Shown: in pieces, positions 1 through 5,148 of the stretch
How the letters are laid out: each line of letters starts with the position of its first letter
Numbering within the stretch: position 1 is the stretch's first letter
Origin: Flavobacteriales bacterium
GTDB taxonomy: Bacteria; Bacteroidota; Bacteroidia; Flavobacteriales_D; Sanyastnellaceae
DNA: 5,148 nt
NCBI GenBank assembly: GCA_027488055.1
Contig: JAIYCK010000178.1
Coordinates: 1 to 5,148 of the forward strand
Direction of reading: 5' to 3'
Notes under the pieces: model-generated
What the model was told of the DNA's origin: nothing
Seen by the model: the letters and a program-made list of their open reading frames with translations, nothing else
The model's database searches: none
Translations under genes and position numbers: made by a program

Positions 1-3000
1 CTTTCACTGTTCCAAAGTCCAAGTTATCGAAAGCACGGTATGAGCTTGGGTAAGCGCCTACGAATGAGCGCACTTGAATCATATTGCGCAGCTCACGATA
101 GAATGCTTCAATTTTAAGCGAAGAAGTTCTGGACAATACTTGCTGGAAACCCAAAGCATAATCCACAGTCTTCTCAGGCTTCAAATTCGGGTTGTCGATC
201 AACACATTGCGACCCTCCATATACAAGTAATCAACTGGATTGAATCGATTGCTGCTTGTTGGACGCTGTGTCAAGATATCATAGTGTGCAAAGAAGGTAG
301 CTTCCTCTGAGATTGGGAATGAGAATGCAACACGTGGCATCACATTGATTTGTGGCTCGTAATCTTTGAAAGTCTTGCTCGTAAGTGGAGCATCTTTGTC
401 AACCTTCAAATATGGATTGATACGACCATTGGAGAAAATCGCCTCTGGGTCATTTACTACTTGTCCACTTGCGTTATACCATGTGTTTCCCTCGCGATAA
501 CCTTTAATAGTGGTAGGGTTGGACAAGTCATCCACATACACAGTAAAGTCATCACCGATGTTCGACGGATGCGTTACCGCAACACCTTCACCTGGATTAC
601 CCAAATATGTCACCTCACCTGCGGTGAAAGCTTCACTGATCACAAAAGGATCTTTTGGTACAGGTTGGTTGGCATCGTAGCGATCCACACGCACACCCAA
701 ATTGAAGATAAGGTCATCGAATGCAAACTTATCCATCAAATATCCTGAGGTGTAGATTGGCTCAAAAGCGCCAATGCTGCGCTTGTAATACGTGTTACCA
801 CCCAATTGATAAGTATCATTGAAAAACTCTTCAATCGTTGGTTTGCGTCCTTTCAAGCGATTGCCTGCGTGGTCATAACCATAATAGGTCACAATGTTGT
901 TCCCCTGGTTCAACAAATCTTCCGCTCCAAACATGTCTACATTCAACAATGAAGGATCGAGGTTATCAAAGTTGATGAAGTCCGACCCATTCGGATCCAT
1001 GCCCAATGCCTCACGCAAGCGGTAGTCAAATTCAAACTGACCTTCACCTATCAATTGGTTGAAATATACATAGTCGTATGTACCAACGTTGACTGAGGTA
1101 GAATCGTAATTAGAGCCTTGGTTGTTCAACTCACTGGTGTGTGAATTGGAATATAGACGGCCCAAGGTCCACAAACCTACTGGTGCAATCGCATAGCCAG
1201 CGTCTTTGCGTTGCTCGAACTCAAATCCCAATTGAATGGCGTGGTCACCAATATCTGCACTTCCTGCTCCACTGATGCGGAACTGTGAGTTGCGGTTCAT
1301 GCTGTAATTATTGCTCTGGGTACCCAAGTAATTGTACAAGTTGTAGGTCTGAGCTGGCACTTGACCATTGATCAAACCATTGCCTCCTTGAATATTTGTC
1401 AAAGATGCGTATGGACTTTCATTGATGTCCTCGATACCTTGTGTCAAATAAATTTGATTCGGATCGCTGATAAAATTACCATTTCCATCGCGCAATTGAT
1501 CAGCTGCATATTGGTAGAACTCATCATTCTGGAATAGATTGAAATATTGTTGCGTCATCGCAGCCAAGTCTGGATTGAACTCAGAAGGAGTGAACAACAC
1601 GTTCATGTCTTGAATACCACTTTGCTCAAAGTAACTTCCATTGAACTCGTATGTATTACCACGATACAAATCAAAATAACCTACGTGACCGTATTTGAAT
1701 AAATCATCTTTGTGCGTATCGTCTTGACGCAAACGCTTGGTGCGGCTATAATCAACCATCACCGAATAGAATACATTTTTGAGGTTATTTGCGCCTTTTT
1801 CTTCTTTTGCGTTCTTAAAGCGTTGAGAAAACTTAGCGTATGCTCTCCAATCGAAATCGGTGGCTTGCTGATTGTTTTCCCAGTTCATGATCAAATTGTC
1901 ATAGTCAAAATCATGGCCGCGGCGATACGCAAATGTTCCACCTAAAGTTAAGGTAGATGTTTCGTTGGTATTCACGTCAATCTTACCTACCAAATTGGCT
2001 GAACGATCGCGTACATTCAATCTCGTCTTGATTTTCTCAAAACTATCGGATGTCAAATAGTCTGCATTGTAAAGCGCACCATTGATATCGCCATCCTCCT
2101 CACGATTCAAACGCAAAGGATTCAACAATAAGTCTTGACGCACATCTTCTTTCATACGATAAACTCCTCCGTACGCTGGACCTGGGTCAACAATGTCTGT
2201 GTAGTTACCAGAAACAAAGAATCCAAGGATGCTGCGCTCCTTATTTCCCAATGAATCCTTTTTTGACCATAGTGGACCGCTCAAAGAACCTTCCACCAAA
2301 TTGTATCCATAGTGATCCAAACCAACTGCTCGTTCACCAGATTGGAAACCTGAGGTGATTAATTCAAGCCCCCCCGTGTAATTGCTAGACGAACTTCTCA
2401 ATGAGATATTTACTACACCACCTGTCGCATCTCCAATGTTTGCAGGAATACCTCCAGTGATTACCGATACCTCTTCGATGGCTGATTTTGGTAAAGCGGT
2501 TGAACCACGCACTTTCATTCCATCAATGTAAATCCACGTGCTTCCTTCGCGAGCTCCGCGGATGGAGATCCCATTTCCTGTATCGGTCGCTCCAGCTACT
2601 GTCGTAGCAAGACCCAAAGCGCTTCGGCTTGGCATGTTGCGAATCTCTTCGCGGGTCACCGTTCCACCCGATGAGCCTCCATCTTTGTCGATCAACGGCA
2701 CTTTGTAGGCAACGATGTCAACCTCTTTCAATTCCACGCCCGCTGTCATCTCAACGTCTTGACCAGTGATCTTGTTAGAGCTGATGACCACGCCCGTGAA
2801 TTTAATTTCTTGATAGCCCACGAATTGGTAGCTCACGTCATAACGACCTGGCTCCAACGGCTTGATACGGTATTCCCCATTGAAATCCGTAGTACCCCCG
2901 TTGACCACATTGCCCTGCAATGAAACGATCACGGTCGCAAACGGAATAGGCTCACGCGTATCCTTGTCGAGGACTTTTCCGCTCAGTTCACCGCTGTTGG

Positions 3001-3067
3001 TTTGAGCGAATAAGGTAGTGGCTGCTGCCACAAATAGTGCAAATAGTGCGTATACTTTTTTCTGCAT
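1..3067 (-). CDS. TonB-dependent outer-membrane receptor, carboxypeptidase-regulatory-like N-terminus, C-terminus cut by window edge
   Basis: An uninterrupted minus-strand frame runs from ATG at 3067 off the left edge (1022 codons, no stop). Residues 1-22 are a Sec signal peptide (KK, hydrophobic core, ending LFAQ). Residues about 27-112 match a carboxypeptidase-regulatory-like beta-sandwich (GKVLDKDTREPIPFATV, then TDFNGEYRI and FVGYQE). Residues about 130-225 are the plug: TREEIRNMPSR, ISIRG at 167-171, YIDG at 180-183, VITGG at 202-206, GDATGGVVNI at 212-221. The rest is a beta-barrel rich in Tyr, Asn and aromatic residues, with the late-barrel motif NPNLKPEKT at 959-967, so perhaps 100-200 residues are missing. 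The family imports large or scarce substrates across the outer membrane using TonB-ExbBD energy; the substrate cannot be told here. The SusC-type TTALG signature between regulatory domain and plug is absent and no susD lies upstream, so a polysaccharide Sus role is not supported. No Shine-Dalgarno is seen. Confidence 0.95.
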   Translation of the reverse strand, partial: MQKKVYALFALFVAAATTLFAQTNSGELSGKVLDKDTREPIPFATVIVSLQGNVVNGGTTDFNGEYRIKPLEPGRYDVSYQFVGYQEIKFTGVVISSNKITGQDVEMTAGVELKEVDIVAYKVPLIDKDGGSSGGTVTREEIRNMPSRSALGLATTVAGATDTGNGISIRGAREGSTWIYIDGMKVRGSTALPKSAIEEVSVITGGIPANIGDATGGVVNISLRSSSSNYTGGLELITSGFQSGERAVGLDHYGYNLVEGSLSGPLWSKKDSLGNKERSILGFFVSGNYTDIVDPGPAYGGVYRMKEDVRQDLLLNPLRLNREEDGDINGALYNADYLTSDSFEKIKTRLNVRDRSANLVGKIDVNTNETSTLTLGGTFAYRRGHDFDYDNLIMNWENNQQATDFDWRAYAKFSQRFKNAKEEKGANNLKNVFYSVMVDYSRTKRLRQDDTHKDDLFKYGHVGYFDLYRGNTYEFNGSYFEQSGIQDMNVLFTPSEFNPDLAAMTQQYFNLFQNDEFYQYAADQLRDGNGNFISDPNQIYLTQGIEDINESPYASLTNIQGGNGLINGQVPAQTYNLYNYLGTQSNNYSMNRNSQFRISGAGSADIGDHAIQLGFEFEQRKDAGYAIAPVGLWTLGRLYSNSHTSELNNQGSNYDSTSVNVGTYDYVYFNQLIGEGQFEFDYRLREALGMDPNGSDFINFDNLDPSLLNVDMFGAEDLLNQGNNIVTYYGYDHAGNRLKGRKPTIEEFFNDTYQLGGNTYYKRSIGAFEPIYTSGYLMDKFAFDDLIFNLGVRVDRYDANQPVPKDPFVISEAFTAGEVTYLGNPGEGVAVTHPSNIGDDFTVYVDDLSNPTTIKGYREGNTWYNASGQVVNDPEAIFSNGRINPYLKVDKDAPLTSKTFKDYEPQINVMPRVAFSFPISEEATFFAHYDILTQRPTSSNRFNPVDYLYMEGRNVLIDNPNLKPEKTVDYALGFQQVLSRTSSLKIEAFYRELRNMIQVRSFVGAYPSSYRAFDNLDFGTVK

Positions 3068-3124
3068 AGCAGACAGGTTAAGGAGTTTATATCAATACAG
3101 GTTTTTACAAACGGCCGCTAAAAT

Positions 3125-3138
3125 AGAGCATCGGCTCT
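3125..3138 (-). promoter_or_regulatory. Small hairpin in the predicted receptor 5' leader
   Basis: AGAGC and GCTCT form a perfect 5-bp stem around a 4-nt loop, 57 nt upstream of the receptor ATG. On the minus strand it is followed by a short ATTTT, not a long T-run. The stem is too short to call a terminator; it may be leader structure or chance. Confidence 0.2.
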
Positions 3139-3230
3139 GATCTTCTAAGCACATTCACAAAAAACTCTAAAATTGCTAATTATCAAGGTCTTAAAACAGA
3201 AAAAAAAGATATTTCTTTTTCTTTACTTCC

Positions 3231-3238
3231 CAAAGATA
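3231..3238 (-). promoter_or_regulatory. Candidate Bacteroidota -7 promoter element of the receptor
   Basis: On the minus strand this reads TATCTTTG, a full match to the Bacteroidota -7 consensus TAnnTTTG used by the primary sigma factor of this phylum. No TTTG stands at the expected 17-23 bp upstream; the nearest T-rich piece (GTTTATG) sits only 14 bp away, so the -33 half is weak and an activator may be needed. The predicted transcript would have a leader of about 160 nt before the ATG at 3067. The element is an exact motif match, but its use is inferred. Confidence 0.45.
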
Positions 3239-3319
3239 CGGGCAGTGCGCCATAAACACCTAGAAATTTGCTCCGAGAAAACCACAATTGTTGCAGGTCA
3301 TGCGGGCATTATCCAAAAT

Positions 3320-3347
3320 GAATGGTTTGGTTTAAGGACGAATGGTT
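3320..3347. repeat. Pair of 8-bp direct repeats, 20 bp apart
   Basis: GAATGGTT occurs at 3320-3327 and again at 3340-3347, start to start 20 bp, about two helical turns. The pair lies roughly 80-110 bp upstream of the candidate receptor -7 element, where an activator could bind. The repeat is seen directly; an operator role is only a guess, and an 8-bp repeat can arise by chance. Confidence 0.3.
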
Positions 3348-3376
3348 GATTATGAACAATTTGAAGCGAGGGCGCA

Positions 3377-3793
3377 TCAATTCGTAATGTAGACATACGG
3401 ATCGTTGAAGCTCACATCATATGTGATTAGAGGAAAGGATGTAGGACCTGTTACAATGCTCCCATCCAAAATGAGCCAGGTTGATTCACTGCATGGATCC
3501 GAAATCACAACTCCATCCTCATTTACCACAGCAGAACATGCATTTTCGGGCTGATAAGGGCTATGCCTTTCCATGGCAATGAACTCCTCTTGATTGACCC
3601 GATACAGGATTATGCCTCGTGAGCCTCCGGTCAGATAAACCCAACCCGTTGGTACCGTGAGATCAAAAAAAGTAGGCTGATTGATATTGATGACAATATC
3701 CACTGGGACATCTGGAACTTGCGCCATACGATCCTTGCAGCTCAGCGCAAACATCATTACAATCATCCCTATGAATACGCACATTTTCTTCAT
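3377..3793 (-). CDS. Rieske-like lipoprotein lacking most [2Fe-2S] ligands
   Basis: A 138-residue protein. Residues 1-19 are a lipoprotein signal: MKKM, a hydrophobic stretch, then a lipobox FALSC with Cys19 as the acylated residue. Lys20-Asp21 follow, partly like the K-(D/E)-(D/E) surface-export signal described in Bacteroidota, so it may be exposed on the cell surface. The body (GGSRGIILYRV at 56-66, EEFIAMERHSPYQPENAC at 69-86, DPCSESTW at 99-106, LDGSIVTGP at 109-117, then PLITYDV) follows the order of a Rieske domain: a C-x-H box, a CPxHGS box, then LDGS and a GP turn. By hand alignment the ligands would be Glu75, His77, Asp99 and Ser102, so only one of four is kept and a cluster is unlikely. 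Cys86 and Cys101 remain and could pair. The role is unknown. It is separated from tsaB by 58 bp and has its own promoter. The start at 3793 is chosen because it supplies the basic KK of the signal peptide; Met4 (3784) is the alternative. Confidence 0.85.
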   Translation of the reverse strand: MKKMCVFIGMIVMMFALSCKDRMAQVPDVPVDIVININQPTFFDLTVPTGWVYLTGGSRGIILYRVNQEEFIAMERHSPYQPENACSAVVNEDGVVISDPCSESTWLILDGSIVTGPTSFPLITYDVSFNDPYVYITN

Positions 3794-3800
3794 TCACTCA

Positions 3801-3833
3801 CAAAAATACTCCATTTGGTAATGCATGAGCAAA
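3801..3833 (-). promoter_or_regulatory. Bacteroidota-type promoter of the lipoprotein gene
   Basis: On the minus strand TTTG (3833-3830) is followed after 21 bp by TATTTTTG (3808-3801). Both halves match the Bacteroidota consensus TTTG / TAnnTTTG, and the spacing is in the usual 17-23 bp range. It lies wholly within the 58-bp gap between the tsaB stop and the lipoprotein start. Only 7 bp separate the -7 element from the ATG at 3793, so transcription would begin at or within a few bases of the start codon. Confidence 0.6.
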
Positions 3834-3851
3834 TGAATTCGTTTTTGAATA

Positions 3852-4517
3852 CTAGAATACACTTTTGGTGGAAACACCGACAATGTATTCTTTCAAATAA
3901 CATGGTTCAAAATAAGCCACGTTCTCGAAGTGCTGATGGGCATATTTCGACTGTGCCAGGTCGATCATCATCGATGCATCAGGCGGGATCTCAGCTATAT
4001 GCGCATGAACCGCTTGGAACTGTCGACATTTCGATGCGCCATCACCCAAAATGATGATCGGTAATTTGGGCAACTCATCAAAAAATGCCTGATCCAAGAC
4101 AATGGCCTCAGCCTCTCCAACTTGGTCAATTGAAACTCTTGAAGAATATACTTCCAGACGGCGCGCGTCCAGCATAGGAATTGCCAGTTGATAATCGCCT
4201 TGTGCCAACCCGTATTGTCCCAGCATGGTCAGCGTATCAATTGCAATGAGTGGTAATCCCAGCGAGTAGCACAATCCTTTGGCCGCAGCAAGTCCGATGC
4301 GTAAGCCGGTATAAGAACCCGGACCAGCACTCACAGCAACAGCCTTTAGTGCATCTGAATTCGTCCCAGCTAGCTGCATGCATTGCTCAATCAATTCATG
4401 CAATGCTTCTGCATGCACATATTGATCGGCTGCCTTTCTTACAGACGCAACCAAGATGCCTTCTTTGGACAAGGCCACAGAACAATTGAGCGTAGTGGTC
4501 TCTATGCACAAAATCAT
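3852..4517 (-). CDS. tsaB: TsaB, t6A37 tRNA threonylcarbamoylation complex dimerisation subunit
   Basis: A complete 221-residue protein, the normal length for TsaB (YeaZ). The N-terminus MILCIETTT and NCSVAL is the first phosphate-loop-like strand of the ASKHA fold. The family signature SAGPGSYTGLRIGLA is at 63-77, followed by AKGLCYSLGLPLIAIDTL at 79-96 and PMLDARRLEVYSS at 114-126. The end EPCYLKEY (204-211) fits the usual C-terminal strand. TsaB is a catalytically inactive paralogue of TsaD; it dimerises with TsaD and with TsaE helps transfer threonylcarbamoyl from the TsaC product to A37 of ANN-decoding tRNAs, in the cytoplasm. The ATG at 4517-4515 overlaps the upstream adaptor TGA (4516-4514) as ATGA, which fixes the start and suggests translational coupling. 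No promoter of its own is visible. The gene ends with TAG at 3854-3852. Confidence 0.96.
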   Translation of the reverse strand: MILCIETTTLNCSVALSKEGILVASVRKAADQYVHAEALHELIEQCMQLAGTNSDALKAVAVSAGPGSYTGLRIGLAAAKGLCYSLGLPLIAIDTLTMLGQYGLAQGDYQLAIPMLDARRLEVYSSRVSIDQVGEAEAIVLDQAFFDELPKLPIIILGDGASKCRQFQAVHAHIAEIPPDASMMIDLAQSKYAHQHFENVAYFEPCYLKEYIVGVSTKSVF

Positions 4518-5148
4518 TCGCTGCCCTTCTTTGGTTCTGAATCTTTCATAAGTTGAACGGGCGCATGATTTAGAAGATCGCGTGATACTAGATCGTAGGG
4601 TCCCGTGATCACCTTTTCTTGTTCCTGCACACCGCTCAATACCTCGATGAATTCGTCATCTTGTATTCCAGTTTTGACAATGCGAAGGTCTGCTTGTTGG
4701 GTCGTTTCATTCATCACAAACACGACCGTATAAAGTTCTTTCTTCTCTGTCTCAACATCCTTTTTTTCTTCCTTGAATCGTTCCAATATACTTGTGGAAG
4801 CAGTGTCCTCTCGCGAAGCAATCGCCTTGATAGGAATGCTCAAAGCCTGTAAAACACTGGCGGTTTGTATCTCCACAGTGGCGCTCATCCCAGTTCTGAA
4901 TGGCGAGGAGCCTTCCTTTTCATTTTCGACCATATGTGAATATGACTCAGGCAAGATCAGTACTTTGATGGAAAAATTTGTGACTTGATCCATGGTCAAT
5001 GCGGCGTTGCCCATCGCATTGAGCGCAGTGTTTCCGATTTCGGTTACAATGCCCTTGAATTTTTGGTCGCGGTAGGCGTCCACTTCGACCCAAGCGGTGT
5101 CGCCTAATTGAACATGCATAATATCAGCTTCATTGACCTCGACATTGA
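4514..5148 (-). CDS. Efflux periplasmic adaptor subunit (HlyD/MacA-like), N-terminus beyond right edge
   Basis: 210 codons are visible, ending in TGA at 4516-4514. An ATG at 5119 exists, but the frame stays open to the edge and the residues before it (VEVNEADI) belong to the conserved family motif VxVNEADI, so the real start lies outside. Visible residues 1-45 (VQLGDTAWVEVDAYRDQKF then KGIVTEIGNTA) are the beta-barrel domain; FRTGMSATVEI at 83-93 and LSIPIKAI at 102-109 lead into the membrane-proximal domain; VKTGIQDDEFIEVLSG at 157-172 and VITGPYDLV at 179-187 finish it. The biotinyl-lipoyl and hairpin domains must lie upstream. Such adaptors bridge an inner-membrane pump (RND or MacB-type ABC) to a TolC-like outer-membrane channel; which pump is not visible. 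A charged Lys/Glu-rich insert sits at about 112-139 between two strands. The 4-bp overlap with tsaB indicates one operon. Confidence 0.93.
   Translation of the reverse strand, partial: NVEVNEADIMHVQLGDTAWVEVDAYRDQKFKGIVTEIGNTALNAMGNAALTMDQVTNFSIKVLILPESYSHMVENEKEGSSPFRTGMSATVEIQTASVLQALSIPIKAIASREDTASTSILERFKEEKKDVETEKKELYTVVFVMNETTQQADLRIVKTGIQDDEFIEVLSGVQEQEKVITGPYDLVSRDLLNHAPVQLMKDSEPKKGSE

Larger units (their letters stand above)
3068..3376. other. Intergenic region between lipoprotein stop and receptor start
   Basis: This 309-bp stretch carries no convincing gene. Read on the minus strand it starts after the lipoprotein TGA (3379-3377), passes an 8-bp direct repeat pair, a candidate -7 element at 3238-3231, an A/T-rich tract (3191-3225), and a small hairpin, and ends at the receptor ATG. 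I found no strong stem followed by a T-run that would serve as a terminator for the lipoprotein gene, so read-through into the receptor is possible. The leader after the candidate promoter would be about 160 nt, long for a gene without a recognised riboswitch. Confidence 0.7.

Noticed and set aside
74..1945. Plus-strand open frames of 77-132 codons at 74-310, 350-748 and 1712-1945
   Set aside because: They lie antisense inside the receptor gene, whose minus-strand translation shows clear family motifs. Their peptides are rich in His, Ile and Cys without recognisable domains.
3118..3125. TATTTTAG on the minus strand as a closer receptor -7 element
   Set aside because: It misses one consensus base and has no TTTG 17-23 bp upstream; the element at 3238-3231 is a full match.
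3242..3350. Plus-strand open stretch of about 36 codons in the intergenic region (ending TGA near 3350)
   Set aside because: It has no ATG at its beginning, runs back into the A/T-rich tract, and shows no recognisable domain; chance is the simplest explanation.
3841..3864. GAATAC-TA-GAATAC direct repeat and nearby imperfect GAATTC inverted repeat after tsaB as a terminator or operator
   Set aside because: The repeat partly lies in the last tsaB codons, the inverted arms pair over only about 4 bp, and no T-run follows.
3719..4989. Plus-strand open frames at 3719-4054, 4250-4489, 4619-4852 and 4773-4988
   Set aside because: They are shadows of the lipoprotein, tsaB and adaptor genes on the other strand, with no family resemblance.
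4514..5119. ATG at 5119 as the true start of the adaptor gene
   Set aside because: The frame is open upstream to the window edge and the conserved VEVNEADI motif lies before this Met, so the protein starts outside the window.

Overview
The window reads as ordinary chromosome of a Bacteroidota bacterium, most like Flavobacteriia/Cytophagia-type marine or freshwater lineages. The evidence is a large TonB-dependent receptor with an N-terminal carboxypeptidase-regulatory-like domain, a lipoprotein family typical of this phylum, promoter-like elements of the Bacteroidota form (TTTG then TAnnTTTG), and no Shine-Dalgarno sequence at the starts I could inspect. All four recognisable genes lie on the minus strand, so transcription runs from the right edge to the left.

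In order of transcription: (1) 5148-4514 is the C-terminal part of an efflux periplasmic adaptor (HlyD/MacA/AcrA superfamily), with its start beyond the right edge. (2) 4517-3852 is a complete tsaB, overlapping the adaptor stop by 4 bp (ATGA). It is a partner in synthesis of the universal t6A tRNA modification. (3) 3793-3377 is a small lipoprotein with a Rieske-like fold signature but without most of the iron-sulfur ligands, preceded by a near-consensus Bacteroidota promoter that lies almost on top of its start codon. (4) 3067-1 is an outer-membrane TonB-dependent receptor of at least 1022 residues, cut by the left edge within the last part of its barrel.

The only sizeable gap is 3068-3376. 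It holds a candidate -7 element about 165 bp upstream of the receptor start, a long AT-rich leader with a small hairpin, and a pair of 8-bp direct repeats spaced exactly 20 bp. The adaptor and tsaB probably form a translationally coupled operon. The lipoprotein and the receptor each appear to have their own promoter. I see no functional link tying the four genes into one pathway, and no RNA genes, mobile elements, CRISPR arrays or integration signs.

I did not find a clear new system. The items most worth checking are the ligand-depleted Rieske-like lipoprotein that keeps a possible disulfide pair, its predicted leaderless mRNA, and the regulatory region of the receptor.
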